Shown: positions 1 through 11,503 of the stretch, in pieces
Numbering within the stretch: the first letter of the stretch is position 1
How the letters are laid out: each line of letters opens with the position of its first letter
NCBI RefSeq assembly: GCF_016429285.1
Contig: NZ_JAELUI010000047.1
Span: 1-37,489, forward strand
Source of the DNA: Ralstonia sp. ASV6
Lineage (GTDB): Bacteria; Pseudomonadota; Gammaproteobacteria; Burkholderiales; Burkholderiaceae
Length of the DNA stretch: 37,489 bases
Direction: 5' to 3'
Notes under the pieces: model-generated
The model's input: only the letters and a program-made list of their open reading frames with translations
Told to the model about the DNA's origin: nothing
Databases searched by the model: none
Program-made: the position numbers and the translations under genes

Positions 1-1
1 A

Positions 2-124
2 TGCCTGTTCCGCGCCAGCGGTGCGACGGGCACTGGCCTGCGCGCCTACGCCAGCAGCGCTCCGAGCGATGGCCAGTACGCGCTGACCTTCCCACGCGAG
101 CAGTTCTGGTTGTACGCGGCATAA
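2..124 (+). CDS. 3' end of an unidentified gene (partial)
   Basis: An open frame enters from the left edge and ends in TAA at 122-124, giving about 40 C-terminal residues that finish REQFWLYAA. I do not recognise the family from so short a tail. Coding is supported by its position: it stops about 20 bases before a strong hairpin terminator and is convergent with tatC, which is what one expects of a real gene end. The longer plus-strand frame that starts at base 1 in another phase runs through tatC antisense and is a shadow. Confidence 0.45.
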   Translation, partial: CLFRASGATGTGLRAYASSAPSDGQYALTFPREQFWLYAA

Positions 125-143
125 GCGGCTTCAACGGCAACAA

Positions 144-169
144 AAAAAGGCAGCTTCGGCTGCCTTTTT
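144..169. terminator. Bidirectional intrinsic terminator
   Basis: GGCAGC, loop TTCG, GCTGCC, preceded by an A tract and followed by TTTTT. The A tract on one side and T tract on the other make it work in both directions. It serves the partial plus-strand gene and the minus-strand unit that ends with tatC (stop at 196). Confidence 0.85.
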
Positions 170-195
170 CTTTGGACTTTTCGACGCCCAGTGGA

Positions 196-996
196 TCAAT
201 CCTTCACCACCGGAAGATGTTCGGGGTCAGCCTCGGGTGCCACGGTCTTGCGCAGGAAGATGGCCGCCAAGATCAGCCCCAGCTCGTACAGCAACCACAG
301 CGGCACCGCCAGCAGCAGTTGCGACATCACATCGGGTGGTGTGACAACCGCCGCAATCACGAACGCGCCCACCACCACATACGGACGTGCTTGGCGCAGC
401 TTTTCCAGACTGACAATGCCAAAGCGCACCAGCACCATCACCACCACCGGCACCTCGAAGGTGATGCCGAAAGCGAGGAACGTGGTCATGGCAAAGCTGA
501 GGTACTTGTCGATGTCGGTCGACATCTCTGCACCCAGTGGCGCGTTGTAGTGCGCCATCACCTTGAACACGGTCGGGAAGACGAGGAAATACGCAAACGC
601 CACGCCGCAGAGGAACAGGATATAGGTGCTGACCACCAGCGGCATGATCATGCGCTTCTCGTGCGAGTACAGCCCTGGCGCCACAAAGCGCCAGATTTGA
701 TACAGCACCCACGGCAACGCGATCAGGAACGCCGCCAGCAGCGTCACTTTCATCGGCACGAAGAACGAGCCGGTGACATCCGTCACGATCATGTGGCCGT
801 TCTTGGGCAGCGCCTGAATGAGCGGCCGCGAGAACAGGTTGAAGATGTCCGGCGCCCAGTAGACCAGGCCCAGGAAGATCAGCAGCACGCCCGCACCGGC
901 CTTGACGATGCGCTCGCGCAGTTCGACCAGGTGCGAGATGAAGGTTTCCTGCGCGCCGTCCTCGGGCGATTGCGGATCGAGCGGAGCGGCACTCAT
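196..996 (-). CDS. tatC: Sec-independent protein translocase subunit TatC
   Basis: TatC is the multispanning inner-membrane subunit that, with TatB, recognises twin-arginine signal peptides on folded proteins. The 266-residue product has the usual length. Near the N terminus it carries HLVELRERI (about residues 22-30), the conserved cytoplasmic motif used in signal peptide binding. Six hydrophobic segments follow, including the region around YFLVFPTVF and the C-terminal stretch around TPPDVMSQLLL. ATG start at 996. It is the last gene of the minus-strand run, 52 bases after tatB, and is followed by the terminator at 144-169. Identification is secure from sequence and from the tatA-tatB-tatC order. 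Confidence 0.97.
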   Translation of the reverse strand: MSAAPLDPQSPEDGAQETFISHLVELRERIVKAGAGVLLIFLGLVYWAPDIFNLFSRPLIQALPKNGHMIVTDVTGSFFVPMKVTLLAAFLIALPWVLYQIWRFVAPGLYSHEKRMIMPLVVSTYILFLCGVAFAYFLVFPTVFKVMAHYNAPLGAEMSTDIDKYLSFAMTTFLAFGITFEVPVVVMVLVRFGIVSLEKLRQARPYVVVGAFVIAAVVTPPDVMSQLLLAVPLWLLYELGLILAAIFLRKTVAPEADPEHLPVVKD

Positions 997-1048
997 GTCG
1001 GCTGGAGGGGGATGCGGTCAGAGCACCCGGCGGTGGGTGCTCGGAGAA

Positions 1049-1567
1049 TCATTCGAAGAAGGAACGCCCACGCGACTGCGCAGCAACGATGGGCGGACGA
1101 TGGCGCTTGACGCGCGCGGCGCCCGATTGCGCCCACATGCGCACGCCCTGCTTCTGGCGATACCACTTGGGCATCGACAGCTGCTTGTTACGCCAGCTGT
1201 TGCGGCCGTTGCGCGACTTGCCCGGCGCTGGGCGCCAGTCGGGGGCGGAAGTGGAGGTCTCACGCAACGCCGGATCGCCGAGCGCCTCGTTCAGGCGTTC
1301 GTTGATTTCCGACGTGTGCTTGCTGACCTCCTGATGGATGGTCTGCTCGACGTTGCGCGCGGCCTGCTCGAAATCGGTGCGCATCTTGCGCAGCTCTTCA
1401 AGCTCGATCTCGCGGCTCACCTCGGCCTTCACATCGGCGATGTAACGCTGCGCGCGGCCAAGCAAAGCGCCGGCCGTGCGCGCCACTTTGGGCAGGCGCT
1501 CCGGCCCGATGACGACAAGCGCCACCATGCCAATCAGCGCCAGCTTGGAGATGCCGAGATCGATCAT
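1049..1567 (-). CDS. tatB: Sec-independent protein translocase subunit TatB
   Basis: TatB forms the receptor complex with TatC. The 172-residue protein has the diagnostic layout: a short N-terminal membrane helix (about residues 5-20), the hinge GPERLP (about 21-26), then an amphipathic and charged helix rich in Glu, Lys and Arg. The C-terminal third is basic and looks disordered, which is common in beta-proteobacterial TatB. The Glu in GPERLP separates it from TatA, which has FGTKKL here. ATG start at 1567, 20 bases after the tatA stop. Confidence 0.95.
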   Translation of the reverse strand: MIDLGISKLALIGMVALVVIGPERLPKVARTAGALLGRAQRYIADVKAEVSREIELEELRKMRTDFEQAARNVEQTIHQEVSKHTSEINERLNEALGDPALRETSTSAPDWRPAPGKSRNGRNSWRNKQLSMPKWYRQKQGVRMWAQSGAARVKRHRPPIVAAQSRGRSFFE

Positions 1568-1587
1568 CGGTCAGCGTGCGCCAGTGC

Positions 1588-1839
1588 TCAGCCTTGCTTG
1601 GACTTGTCGCGCGCTTCGACGTCGATCGTCGTCGCGTCGTGCAGCTCGCGCGGCGGCTGACCGGCAGTCTGCTGCGGGGCGGCCGGCTTGTCGTCCGCGG
1701 CGCCTTCCTTCATGCCGTCCTTGAAACCCTTCACGGCACCACCGAGGTCCGAACCGATGTTACGCAGCTTCTTCGTGCCGAACACCATCATGACGATCAC
1801 CAGCACGATCAGCCAGTGCCAAATGCTAAAGGAACCCAT
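1588..1839 (-). CDS. tatA: Sec-independent protein translocase subunit TatA
   Basis: TatA oligomerises to form the passage for folded substrates. The 83-residue product starts [19 protein letters not shown], a single membrane helix, followed by the FGTKKL hinge and an amphipathic helix with [12 protein letters not shown]. The Ala, Pro and Gln-rich tail is typical. A purine-rich Shine-Dalgarno (GGGAGTAGG) precedes the ATG at 1839. It opens the tatABC block, downstream of a small membrane protein gene and of hisE. Confidence 0.96.
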   Translation of the reverse strand: MGSFSIWHWLIVLVIVMMVFGTKKLRNIGSDLGGAVKGFKDGMKEGAADDKPAAPQQTAGQPPRELHDATTIDVEARDKSKQG

Positions 1840-1912
1840 GTCCTACTCCCACGTAAATACGGCTGCGATTGGTGCCGTCACGCCGCAACGGTGGCGGCGC
1901 CATTGGTTGATT

Positions 1913-2287
1913 TTACTGATTGGCGTACATCGGCTTGCTGTCGTTGAGGTACAGCCAGCCCTTCACAATACGATACAGCATCCAGATGCCCAGAACCCAC
2001 AGCACCGCAAAGCCGATAAAAGCCAGCGGAATGAGCATCACGCCGATCGCACACCACAGTACGCACCACCAGAACGAACGGATCTGCCAACGAAAGTGCG
2101 ACTCGTACAGCGTGCCGCGCACATCGTCGCGCTTAACATACCCGACGATGATGGCAATCAATGCAGTGATGCCGCCGGTCAGCCAAAAAATGGCGTAGAG
2201 CGCATACAGGATATGCGTCAGCCGCCGCAGCCCGGCAAGACGTTCTTCGTCTGTCGTCACTGTCACTGCTGAGCCGTAGTTGTCCAC
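1913..2287 (-). CDS. Small conserved membrane protein (DUF4870-like)
   Basis: The 124-residue product has a hydrophilic N terminus, then two or three hydrophobic segments (about residues 27-51 and 71-108) separated by a charged loop containing YESHFRWQIRSFW. That layout and the loop resemble the DUF4870/Tic20-like family, but I cannot confirm the family without a profile search. No catalytic motif is visible. It starts with GTG at 2287, preceded by GGGAGG, and lies between hisE and tatA. Genes of this kind occur at the same place in related Burkholderiales, so it is probably a stable neighbour, not an insertion. Function unknown. Confidence 0.8.
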   Translation of the reverse strand: MDNYGSAVTVTTDEERLAGLRRLTHILYALYAIFWLTGGITALIAIIVGYVKRDDVRGTLYESHFRWQIRSFWWCVLWCAIGVMLIPLAFIGFAVLWVLGIWMLYRIVKGWLYLNDSKPMYANQ

Positions 2288-2316
2288 GCTGCCTCCCTGC
2301 GACGATTCGTCACCGA

Positions 2317-2691
2317 TCAGTCACCTGCGGCGTCGCGAGCTTGCGACTTGCGCAACGCCTTCTCTTCCAACCCTGAGAGTCCTTCGCGGCGCGCCAGTTC
2401 GTTCACAACATCATCCGGCGTCAGATCGAAGTGCGACAGCAGCACCATGGTGTGGAACCACAGGTCGGCCACTTCGTAGACGACCTTACTGCGTGCCTCC
2501 TCGGTCATGCCGGCGGCGCGGGCGTCCTTGGCGGCCATGACCGTCTCGGTGGCCTCTTCGCCGATCTTCTTGAGGATGGCGTCATCACCCTTGTTGAACA
2601 GGCGGGCGATGTAGCTCTTCTCCGGGTCGCCGCCGTTGGCCAGCTTGCGGGATTCGAGCACACGCCCCAAGCGGCGCAGGGTGTCACTCAT
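2317..2691 (-). CDS. hisE: Phosphoribosyl-ATP pyrophosphohydrolase (HisE)
   Basis: This is the second enzyme of histidine synthesis, which removes pyrophosphate from phosphoribosyl-ATP. The 124-residue product starts [16 protein letters not shown] and has the MazG-like helical motifs [15 protein letters not shown] and [13 protein letters not shown] with the metal-binding acidic residues. The open frame extends upstream to 2997, but that part is antisense-like shadow of hisI. The ATG at 2691 fits the family length and overlaps the hisI stop by 8 bases, suggesting coupled translation. HisE and HisI are separate proteins here, unlike the fused HisIE of enterobacteria. Confidence 0.96.
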   Translation of the reverse strand: MSDTLRRLGRVLESRKLANGGDPEKSYIARLFNKGDDAILKKIGEEATETVMAAKDARAAGMTEEARSKVVYEVADLWFHTMVLLSHFDLTPDDVVNELARREGLSGLEEKALRKSQARDAAGD

Positions 2692-3106
2692 GGTTGTGGC
2701 CGGGCTTGCCGGCATAGATGTCGTCGGGGTCTTTAAGCACGGGTTCAACCGTGAGCCAGTCACCATCTTCCGCGCTGCCTTCGAACTTCTGGAAAAAGCA
2801 CGCGTGGCGACCAGTATGGCAGGCGATGCCGCCGATCTGTGTGACACGGAGCAAGACCACGTCTTCGTCGCAGTCCAGGCGGATCTCGTGTACCTGCTGG
2901 ATGTGGCCAGACTCCTCGCCCTTGTGCCACAGGCGCTTGCGCGAGCGCGACCAAAACACGGCTTCGCCGGTTTCCACGGTCTTCTGCAGCGCTTCACGGT
3001 TCATGAAGGCGAACATCAGCACATCGTTGCTGCCCTGCTCCTGCACGATCACCGGCACCAGGCCGTTGTCGTCCCAGCGGACCTTGTTAAGCCACTTCTT
3101 GGTCAT
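2684..3106 (-). CDS. hisI: Phosphoribosyl-AMP cyclohydrolase (HisI)
   Basis: It opens the adenine ring of phosphoribosyl-AMP, the third step of histidine synthesis. The 140-residue protein shows the family motifs in order: [21 protein letters not shown] (magnesium site) and [10 protein letters not shown], which supplies the zinc cysteines. Full length for the monofunctional form. ATG start at 3106, two bases after the hisF stop; its end overlaps hisE. Confidence 0.97.
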   Translation of the reverse strand: MTKKWLNKVRWDDNGLVPVIVQEQGSNDVLMFAFMNREALQKTVETGEAVFWSRSRKRLWHKGEESGHIQQVHEIRLDCDEDVVLLRVTQIGGIACHTGRHACFFQKFEGSAEDGDWLTVEPVLKDPDDIYAGKPGHNHE

Positions 3107-3108
3107 GA

Positions 3109-3879
3109 TCAGATCCGTACCGGAATGCCGTTCTCGGCCATGAACCGCTTGGCCTGGCCGACGGTGTATTCGCCGTAGTGGAAGATGCTGGCGGCCAGCA
3201 CCGCATCGGCATGGCCGAGCTTGATGCCATCAGCCAAATGCTGCAGATTGCCGACGCCGCCCGAGGCGATGACCGGCACCGGCACCGCGTCAGACACGGC
3301 GCGCGTAAGTTCGAGATCAAAGCCAGCCTTGGTGCCGTCGCGATCCATGCTGGTGAGGAGGATCTCGCCAGCGCCGCGCTGCGCCATCTCGCGCGCCCAG
3401 GCCACCGCATCCAGCCCCGTGCCTTTGCGGCCGCCATGCGTAAAGACTTCCCAGCGCGGCGCCTCGCCTTCAGCAGAGACCTTCTTGGCGTCGATCGCCA
3501 CGACGATGCACTGCGCACCATGGCGGGCGCTGGCATCCGACACGAGCTGCGGATTCGAGACAGCGGACGAGTTCATGCTGATCTTGTCCGCACCCGCGTT
3601 GAGCAGCCGGCGCACGTCTTCCAATGCGCGCACGCCACCACCCACCGTCAGCGGAATAAACACCTGCGAGGCCACCGCCTCGATGATGTTCAGCATCAGA
3701 TCACGCCCGTCGGACGTGGCCGTGATGTCGAGGAAGGTGATTTCGTCAGCGCCCTGCTCGTCGTAGCGGCGTGCGATTTCAACGGGGTCGCCCGCGTCGC
3801 GCAGTTCGACGAAGTTGACGCCCTTGACCACCCGGCCGTTGGTCACGTCCAGGCAGGGGATGATTCGTTTGGCTAGCAT
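3109..3879 (-). CDS. hisF: Imidazole glycerol phosphate synthase cyclase subunit HisF
   Basis: HisF is the (beta/alpha)8-barrel subunit that uses ammonia from HisH to close the imidazole ring, yielding IGP and AICAR. The 256-residue sequence has the catalytic aspartates at D11 (IIPCLDV) and D130 (VVAIDAKK), plus the phosphate-binding segments LTVGGGVR and VIASGGVGN. Full length, ATG at 3879. It lies between hisA (50 bases) and hisI (2 bases). Confidence 0.98.
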   Translation of the reverse strand: MLAKRIIPCLDVTNGRVVKGVNFVELRDAGDPVEIARRYDEQGADEITFLDITATSDGRDLMLNIIEAVASQVFIPLTVGGGVRALEDVRRLLNAGADKISMNSSAVSNPQLVSDASARHGAQCIVVAIDAKKVSAEGEAPRWEVFTHGGRKGTGLDAVAWAREMAQRGAGEILLTSMDRDGTKAGFDLELTRAVSDAVPVPVIASGGVGNLQHLADGIKLGHADAVLAASIFHYGEYTVGQAKRFMAENGIPVRI

Positions 3880-3929
3880 GATGAGTCGGGCACCTCAGTG
3901 CCCGTTGAGCGCCGCTGATTGAGTCAGAA

Positions 3930-4673
3930 TCATGCAGCGCCGAGTTTGTCCGCGAGGGCTTGCGCTTCCTTGAAATTCAGGTCGCCCGAATAGATGGCGC
4001 GGCCGCAGATCACGCCTTCCACGCCATCCTTTTCGACCGCGCACAGGTGGTCGATGTCCTTCAGGTTGGACAGGCCACCGCTGGCGATCACCGGAATCTT
4101 CACCGACTGGGCCAACTTGACGGTGGCATCGATGTTGATGCCCTGCAGCATGCCGTCGCGGCCGATGTCGGTGTAGATGATGCCTTCGACGCCGTAGTCT
4201 TCGTACTTCTTGGCGAGGTCCACGACTTCGTGGCCCGAGAGCTTGCTCCAGCCGTCCGTCGCCACCTTGCCGTCCTTGGCATCGAGCCCGACGATGATGT
4301 GGCCGCCGAATGCCGTGCAAGCGTCCCGCAGAAAGCCCGGGTCCTTGACCGCCGCCGTACCGATGATGACGTACGACAAGCCGTCGTCGAGCCAACGCTC
4401 GATGGTGCCCAGATCGCGGATGCCGCCGCCGAGTTGCACGGGAATCTCATCGCCCACCTCGGCGAGGATGGCCTTGACGGCCGCCTCGTTGCGCGGCTTG
4501 CCCGCGAACGCGCCATTCAGGTCGACGAGGTGCAAGCGGCGGGCGCCCTGCTCGACCCAATGCCGCGCCATGGCAGCGGGGTCTTCCGAGAACACGGTGG
4601 CTTGGTCCATATCGCCTTGTTTGAGGCGCACACACTGACCGTCCTTCAGGTCGATGGCCGGGATGAGCAGCAT
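3930..4673 (-). CDS. hisA: ProFAR isomerase (HisA)
   Basis: HisA isomerises ProFAR to PRFAR, the substrate of HisH/HisF. The 247-residue barrel carries the paired catalytic aspartates D8 ([10 protein letters not shown]) and D131 (VGLDAKDG), and the phosphate loops QLGGGIRD and VIASGGLSN. It is the half-barrel relative of the neighbouring HisF. ATG start at 4673, 66 bases after hisH. Confidence 0.98.
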   Translation of the reverse strand: MLLIPAIDLKDGQCVRLKQGDMDQATVFSEDPAAMARHWVEQGARRLHLVDLNGAFAGKPRNEAAVKAILAEVGDEIPVQLGGGIRDLGTIERWLDDGLSYVIIGTAAVKDPGFLRDACTAFGGHIIVGLDAKDGKVATDGWSKLSGHEVVDLAKKYEDYGVEGIIYTDIGRDGMLQGINIDATVKLAQSVKIPVIASGGLSNLKDIDHLCAVEKDGVEGVICGRAIYSGDLNFKEAQALADKLGAA

Positions 4674-4739
4674 AGTCGTAACGACAAAGTTGAGGGGGTA
4701 GGTTTAAACGGGGGTTCGGTTGCGACGCAGCCGCTGGCG

Positions 4740-5393
4740 TCACGGATTCCAGTGCACAAAATTGCGGTAGATCTGGAGGCCGGCTTGCGCACTTTTTTCC
4801 GGGTGAAACTGTGTGGCAAAAATATTATCCCGGGCGATGGCGCAGGTAAACCGCACACCGTATTCGGTCTCGCCGACCGATTCTTCGGCATTGGCCGGCC
4901 GCGCATAGTAGCTGTGCACGAAATAAAAGTAGCTGTCGTCCGGCACGCCCGCCCACAGTGCGTGGGGGCGGCTCTGACGTACGCGGTTCCAGCCCATCTG
5001 AGGCACTTTGTACCGCGAACCGTCCGGTTGCAACTGGCCGTCTAGATCGAAGCGAACCACCTCGCCGCCAATCAAGCCCAGCCCTTGGGTATATTTCTGG
5101 CCCGGGCGCGCCTCGGTGCTGCGCTCAAGCAGCATCTGTTCGCCCACGCACACGCCGAGCATCGGCTTGGTACGGGACGCTTCGAGCACAGCTTCGCGCA
5201 AGCCCGATTGGTCGAAGGCGGCCATGCAATCCGGCATGGCGCCCTGCCCCGGCAGCACTACGCGGTCAGCCGCGCGAATCTCGTCAGCTTGCGCACTGAT
5301 GCGCACATCGGCTTCCGGAGCCACCGTACGCAGGGCCTGCGCTACCGAGCGCAGGTTGCCCATGCCGTAATCGACAATTGCAATCGTAGTCAT
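4740..5393 (-). CDS. hisH: Imidazole glycerol phosphate synthase glutaminase subunit HisH
   Basis: HisH is the class I glutamine amidotransferase that feeds ammonia to HisF. The 217-residue product starts [13 protein letters not shown] and has the nucleophile C82 in [10 protein letters not shown] and the H197/E199 pair in TQFHPEKS, completing the triad. The oxyanion-strand motif LPGQGAMPD is present. The frame is open upstream to 6149, but the true start is the ATG at 5393: it matches the family N terminus and overlaps the marC stop as ATGA, indicating translational coupling with marC. Confidence 0.97.
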   Translation of the reverse strand: MTTIAIVDYGMGNLRSVAQALRTVAPEADVRISAQADEIRAADRVVLPGQGAMPDCMAAFDQSGLREAVLEASRTKPMLGVCVGEQMLLERSTEARPGQKYTQGLGLIGGEVVRFDLDGQLQPDGSRYKVPQMGWNRVRQSRPHALWAGVPDDSYFYFVHSYYARPANAEESVGETEYGVRFTCAIARDNIFATQFHPEKSAQAGLQIYRNFVHWNP

Positions 5394-6013
5394 GATTTGA
5401 GTACAGGCAACAGGGTTTTCAGCCCGTCGACAATGAATTCCACGGCCAGCGCCGCCAAGATCAACCCCATCAACCGCGTACCGACGTTGATGCCGGTGCG
5501 GCCGATAACACGCGCGATCGGCTCGGCGGCACGCAGCACAACCCATACCACAGCCGCGATCGCCACCCCTACACCCGCCAGAAGCAGCAGTTGCCACCAA
5601 TGCTGGGTCTTGCCGGCATAGACGATCACCGTGCTGATCGACCCCGGGCCCGTGAGCAGCGGAATCGCCAGCGGCACGACGGCGATGCTGGCCTTGGCAC
5701 CGGCCTCGTCCTCTTCTTCGGGCGTGGCCTTGGTGCGGCTGGTCTGCGCGTTCAGCATGTTCAGCGCGATCATGATCATGATGATCCCGCCGCCCACCTG
5801 GAGCGAGCCGACCGAAAATCCGAAAAAGCCGATGATCTGCTCGCCCAGCAACGCGGACAGGCCAATCACGATCGCCACCGAAATCGACGCGACTTTGATG
5901 GTGCGACGCTTTTCCGCATCCGTCTGGCTCTCGGTCAGACTGATGAAGAACGGGATCGCCCCGATCGGGTTGATCAGCGCGAGCAGCGAGAAAAAGCTCT
6001 TGGTCAGATCCAT
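5390..6013 (-). CDS. MarC-family inner-membrane protein
   Basis: The 207-residue integral membrane protein has about six hydrophobic segments and the family motifs [13 protein letters not shown] near the N terminus and [13 protein letters not shown] in the middle. A charged loop rich in Glu (around EEEDEAGAK) separates the two halves. MarC/UPF0056 proteins have no firmly established substrate; the old antibiotic-resistance link was not sustained. It sits inside the histidine operon between hisB and hisH, and its stop overlaps the hisH start. The location could reflect co-expression only; a role in histidine metabolism is not shown by the sequence. Confidence 0.93.
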   Translation of the reverse strand: MDLTKSFFSLLALINPIGAIPFFISLTESQTDAEKRRTIKVASISVAIVIGLSALLGEQIIGFFGFSVGSLQVGGGIIMIMIALNMLNAQTSRTKATPEEEDEAGAKASIAVVPLAIPLLTGPGSISTVIVYAGKTQHWWQLLLLAGVGVAIAAVVWVVLRAAEPIARVIGRTGINVGTRLMGLILAALAVEFIVDGLKTLLPVLKS

Positions 6014-6069
6014 GGGATCGGCGGCCGGGTCGTGGTGTCAGGAACGCTCGGCCAGGCCGATGCGATGGA

Positions 6070-6672
6070 TCAGAGCGTGCCCTTGGTCGACGGAATCGTG
6101 CCGGCGGCGCGCGGATCCAGCTCAACCGCCATGCGCAGTGCACGGCCAAAGGCCTTGAACACGGTCTCGATCTGGTGATGCGCGTTGACGCCGCGCAGGT
6201 TGTCGATATGCAGTGTCACGCCGGCATGATTGACGAACCCGCGGAAGAATTCGATAGACAGGTCCACGTCAAAATTGCCCACGCGCGCACGCGTGAACGG
6301 CACGTGGAACTCCAGGCCCGGACGGCCGGAGAAGTCGATCACCACGCGCGACAGGGCTTCATCCAGCGGCACGTAGCTGTGGCCGTAGCGCACGATGCCC
6401 TTCTTGTCGCCAATGGCCTTGGCAACGGCTTGGCCCAGCGTGATGCCGACGTCTTCCACGGTGTGATGATCGTCGATATGGGTGTCGCCGGTGGCCGAGA
6501 CGTCCAAGTCGACCATGCCGTGACGGGCGATCTGGTCGAGCATGTGGTCGAGGAAGGGGACGCCGGTGTTCAGCGTCTGCTTGCCCGTGCCGTCCAAATC
6601 AAGGGCGACGCGGATCTGCGTTTCAGAGGTGTTGCGAGTGACCTCAACGCGACGACTGGTGGGGCGGCTCAT
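6070..6672 (-). CDS. hisB: Imidazoleglycerol-phosphate dehydratase (HisB)
   Basis: This is the monofunctional dehydratase that makes imidazole-acetol phosphate from IGP. The 200-residue protein has the duplicated manganese-binding histidine motifs, [10 protein letters not shown] (about residues 67-76) and NAHHQIET, plus FLDHMLDQ and the C-terminal PSTKGTL. There is no fused histidinol-phosphatase domain, so that activity must be encoded elsewhere. ATG start at 6672, overlapping the hisC stop by 4 bases; marC starts 56 bases beyond its stop. Confidence 0.97.
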   Translation of the reverse strand: MSRPTSRRVEVTRNTSETQIRVALDLDGTGKQTLNTGVPFLDHMLDQIARHGMVDLDVSATGDTHIDDHHTVEDVGITLGQAVAKAIGDKKGIVRYGHSYVPLDEALSRVVIDFSGRPGLEFHVPFTRARVGNFDVDLSIEFFRGFVNHAGVTLHIDNLRGVNAHHQIETVFKAFGRALRMAVELDPRAAGTIPSTKGTL

Positions 6673-7793
6673 GGGGCTTCCTGCAGCGATGCGGCAAAGG
6701 CATCGAGAAATTGCGCGTTTTCTTCGGGATTGCTGACCGTCACGCGCAGACAGTTGGCCAGCAATGGGTGCATTTTACTGACGTTTTTGACCAGAACCCG
6801 CCGTTTGAGCAGCTTCTCGAACAATCCGGCCGCATCGGGTACGCGCAGCAGCAGGAAGTTGGCTGCGCTCGGGAACACCGTCACGCTCGGCTGGGCAGAC
6901 AGCGCCGCGGTCAGTTTGGTGCGTTCAGCACGCAGGGTCGCTGCCTGGGCATCGAGCACATCGGCGTGGTCAAGGACGAAAGCCGCGGTGGCTTCGGTCA
7001 GCACATTCACGTTATACGGCGGGCGCACCTTGTCCAGCTCAGCGATCCACTTGGGGTGACCAGCCACGTAACCCAGGCGGATACCCGCCAAGCCCAGCTT
7101 GGAAACGGTGCGCATGACCAGCAGGTGGTCGAAGTCCGGCAGACGCGGCATCCAGCTGTGCTGCGCGAACGGCTGATAGGCCTCGTCGACCACCACCAGG
7201 CTCTGGCAAACCGGACCGCGGGCAGCATGGATGATGGCATCCATGTCAGCGGCGTCGAACAGGTTGCCGGTCGGGTTGTTCGGATACGCCAGGTAGATGA
7301 CGGCGGGCTGGTGCTCGGCCATGGCGGCCAACATCGCTTCGCGGTCGAGCGTGAGGTCCGCCTTGAGCGGCACGCCAACAAAGTTCAAGCCCAGCAACTG
7401 CGCCGACATCGCATACATCACGAAGCCCGGCAGCGGCGCCAGCACGGTCGCGCCCGGCTTGGCCGCGGCAATGGCGATCATGCTGATGATCTCGTCCGAG
7501 CCATTGCCCAGCAGCACCTCGGCACCGGCCGGCACGTGCATCACGCGCTTGAGCTGCGCCTTGAGCGCGTCTGCGGTCGGCACAGGGTAGCGGTTGAGCG
7601 CCACCTCGGCCAGACGCTTGCCCAGCGCCTCGCGCAGCATCGCCGGCAGGTGGTACGGGTTCTCCATCGCGTCCAGCTTGATCATGCCGGTCGCGTCGGG
7701 TACGTGGTACGCGCCCATGGCGCGCACGTCGTCGCGCACGATGCGGGCGAGCAGATCATCCAAAGAGGCTTGGGCCGGGGCGGTGGCAGTCAT
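6669..7793 (-). CDS. hisC: Histidinol-phosphate aminotransferase (HisC)
   Basis: A PLP-dependent fold-type I aminotransferase acting on imidazole-acetol phosphate with glutamate. The 374-residue product shows [11 protein letters not shown] near the N terminus, GNGSDE (PLP phosphate region), PNNPTGN (about 171-177), VVDEAYQ (D203 and Y206) and the Schiff-base lysine K232 in [14 protein letters not shown]. Length is normal. ATG start at 7793, 17 bases after hisD; its stop overlaps hisB as ATGA. Placement in the his operon supports the histidine-specific assignment over other HisC-like paralogues. Confidence 0.96.
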   Translation of the reverse strand: MTATAPAQASLDDLLARIVRDDVRAMGAYHVPDATGMIKLDAMENPYHLPAMLREALGKRLAEVALNRYPVPTADALKAQLKRVMHVPAGAEVLLGNGSDEIISMIAIAAAKPGATVLAPLPGFVMYAMSAQLLGLNFVGVPLKADLTLDREAMLAAMAEHQPAVIYLAYPNNPTGNLFDAADMDAIIHAARGPVCQSLVVVDEAYQPFAQHSWMPRLPDFDHLLVMRTVSKLGLAGIRLGYVAGHPKWIAELDKVRPPYNVNVLTEATAAFVLDHADVLDAQAATLRAERTKLTAALSAQPSVTVFPSAANFLLLRVPDAAGLFEKLLKRRVLVKNVSKMHPLLANCLRVTVSNPEENAQFLDAFAASLQEAP

Positions 7794-7810
7794 CGTGCGT
7801 GTGGCGAGTG

Positions 7811-9139
7811 TTATTCGGAGGCAGTGCGTTGCAGGCGGTACTCGGCGCTGCGGGCGTGGGCCTGCAGGCCTTCGCCGTAGGCCAGCTCCGCGGCAATCTC
7901 GCCCAGCATCTGCGCGCCGGCTTCGCTCACCTCGATCAGGCTTGAACGCTTGATGAAGTCATACACGCCCAGCGGCGACGAGAAACGCGCCGTGCGCGAG
8001 GTCGGCAGCACGTGGTTCGGACCCGCGCAATAGTCGCCCAGCGATTCACTGGTGTACTTGCCGAGGAAGATCGCGCCCGCGTGGCGGATGCGTTCGGCCC
8101 ACTGTCGCGGGTTCTCGGCGGAAATCTCCAGGTGCTCGGGCGCGATATCGTTGGCAATATCGCACGCCTCTTCCATGTCGCGCACCTTGACCAGCGCGCC
8201 ACGGCCCGACAGCGATTCGGCAATCACGCTCCGGCGCGGCATGTCTTCGAGCTGGCGGTTGATGCTCGCTTCGACCTGCGCGATGAATTCGGCGTTCGGG
8301 CACAGCAGGATCGACTGGGCCAGCTCATCGTGCTCGGCTTGCGAGAACAGGTCCATCGCCACCCAATCCGGGTCGGTCGTGCCGTCGCAAATCACGAGAA
8401 TCTCGGACGGCCCGGCAATCATGTCAATGCCAACCGTGCCGAACACGCGGCGCTTGGCGGCGGCCACATAGGCGTTGCCCGGGCCGACGATCTTGTCGAC
8501 GGCGGGGACGGTATCCGTGCCATAAGCGAGTGCGCCCACAGCCTGTGCGCCGCCGATGGTGAACACGCGGTCCACCCCGGCGATGCACGCCGCAGCCAGC
8601 ACCAACTCATTGCGCACGCCACCCGGCGTGGGCACCACCATGATGATCTCTTTGACGCCGGCCACGCGTGCCGGAATCGCGTTCATCAGCACCGACGACG
8701 GATACGCCGCCTTGCCGCCCGGCACGTAGATGCCCACGCGATCGAGTGGCGTGACCTTCTGGCCCAGCACCGTGCCGTCGGCTTCGGCGTATTCCCAGCT
8801 ATGCGTGCCGCATTCCAGCTTCTGCTTCTCGTGATAGGCACGCACACGGGCGGCAGCGGCTTCCAGCGCGGCGCGACGTTTGGGCTCCAGGCCATCCAGC
8901 GCAGCTTGCAGCGTGGTGGGCGACAGTTCCAGCGCGGCCACGCTGTCGGCTTCAATGCGGTCGAAGCGCTGCGTGGCTTCTAGCACGGCAGCATCGCCGC
9001 GGGCTTTCACGTCGGCCAGGATCTGCGCGGCAGCGCGGTCGATCGCTTCGTCTTCGCTCGCCTCGAAGGCGAGCACCTGGCGCAGTTGCGCCGCGAATCC
9101 GGCTTCGGCCGAATCCAGCTTACGGATGGTCAGGCTCAT
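7811..9139 (-). CDS. hisD: Histidinol dehydrogenase (HisD)
   Basis: HisD oxidises histidinol to histidine in two NAD-dependent steps. The 442-residue zinc enzyme contains [34 protein letters not shown] (zinc and catalytic region) and [13 protein letters not shown]. Full length. ATG at 9139 overlaps the hisG stop as ATGA, so the two are probably coupled. Confidence 0.98.
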   Translation of the reverse strand: MSLTIRKLDSAEAGFAAQLRQVLAFEASEDEAIDRAAAQILADVKARGDAAVLEATQRFDRIEADSVAALELSPTTLQAALDGLEPKRRAALEAAAARVRAYHEKQKLECGTHSWEYAEADGTVLGQKVTPLDRVGIYVPGGKAAYPSSVLMNAIPARVAGVKEIIMVVPTPGGVRNELVLAAACIAGVDRVFTIGGAQAVGALAYGTDTVPAVDKIVGPGNAYVAAAKRRVFGTVGIDMIAGPSEILVICDGTTDPDWVAMDLFSQAEHDELAQSILLCPNAEFIAQVEASINRQLEDMPRRSVIAESLSGRGALVKVRDMEEACDIANDIAPEHLEISAENPRQWAERIRHAGAIFLGKYTSESLGDYCAGPNHVLPTSRTARFSSPLGVYDFIKRSSLIEVSEAGAQMLGEIAAELAYGEGLQAHARSAEYRLQRTASE

Positions 9140-9825
9140 GCGGGTTCTCCGACGCGCGCATCCTGGGCGGAAGCGCGCTCGAAAGCGTCGAGGATTGGCG
9201 CCAACCGCTCGCGCTTGAGCTTCAGCGCAGCCTGGTTGACGACCAGTCGGGACGAGATCTGCACAATCTCTTCCACCTCGACGAGGTTGTTCGCGCGCAG
9301 CGTGCCGCCGGTGCTGACCAGGTCGACGATGGCATCGGCCAGGCCCACCAGCGGGCCCAGTTCCATCGAACCGTACAGCTTGATCAGGTCGACGTGCACG
9401 CCCTTCTTGGCGAAGTGTTCACGCGCGGTGTTCAGATACTTCGTCGCCACCGACAGGCGCGCGCCCTGGCGCACCGCGTTGGCGTAGTCGAAGCCCTTGG
9501 GCACCGCCACCGACATGCGGCAGCGGGCAATGTTCAGGTCGATGGGCGCATACAGGCCCGCCATGCCGTGCTCCATCAGCACGTCGCGGCCAGCCACGCC
9601 AAAGTCCGCCGCGCCGTACTGCACATACGTCGGCACGTCGGAGGCACGCACGATGATCACGCGCAGCGCCGGGTCCGACGTCGGCAAAATCAGCTTGCGC
9701 GAGGTTTCCGGATCTTCGGTCACCTCGATGCCGGCAGCCTTGAGCAGCGGCAGCGTCTCTTCAAAGATGCGGCCCTTGGAGAGCGCCAGCGTGAGCTGGT
9801 TGGAGGCGGACTGGAATGCGTTCAT
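9136..9825 (-). CDS. hisG: ATP phosphoribosyltransferase, short form (HisG)
   Basis: It catalyses the first, committed step of histidine synthesis, joining ATP and PRPP. The product from the ATG at 9825 is 229 residues, starting [20 protein letters not shown]. It has the catalytic core ([20 protein letters not shown] and [14 protein letters not shown]) but lacks the C-terminal regulatory domain of the long form. Short HisG enzymes work with HisZ, which is not in this window. The frame is open further upstream, but that extension is low-complexity and overlaps the murA end, so it is rejected. It is the first his gene of the run, 19 bases after murA. Confidence 0.96.
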   Translation of the reverse strand: MNAFQSASNQLTLALSKGRIFEETLPLLKAAGIEVTEDPETSRKLILPTSDPALRVIIVRASDVPTYVQYGAADFGVAGRDVLMEHGMAGLYAPIDLNIARCRMSVAVPKGFDYANAVRQGARLSVATKYLNTAREHFAKKGVHVDLIKLYGSMELGPLVGLADAIVDLVSTGGTLRANNLVEVEEIVQISSRLVVNQAALKLKRERLAPILDAFERASAQDARVGEPA

Positions 9826-9844
9826 GGCGGACCTTGTCTGTGCC

Positions 9845-11445
<1,601 letters not shown>

Positions 11446-11503
11446 GGCCTTCCCTCTCCTGCAAAACGTTAGGGTGGTGCGTCGTGTTGATTTTATAGAC
11501 GCA

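Noticed and set aside
1-1110. A 369-codon plus-strand frame from the left edge
   Set aside because: It crosses a strong terminator and runs antisense through all of tatC. The real upstream gene tail is in another phase and ends at 124.
11484-11503. TATAAAAT before ibaG as a separate promoter
   Set aside because: A good -10-like string lies just after the permease stop, but no -35 is found at suitable spacing and an internal promoter cannot be supported by eye.
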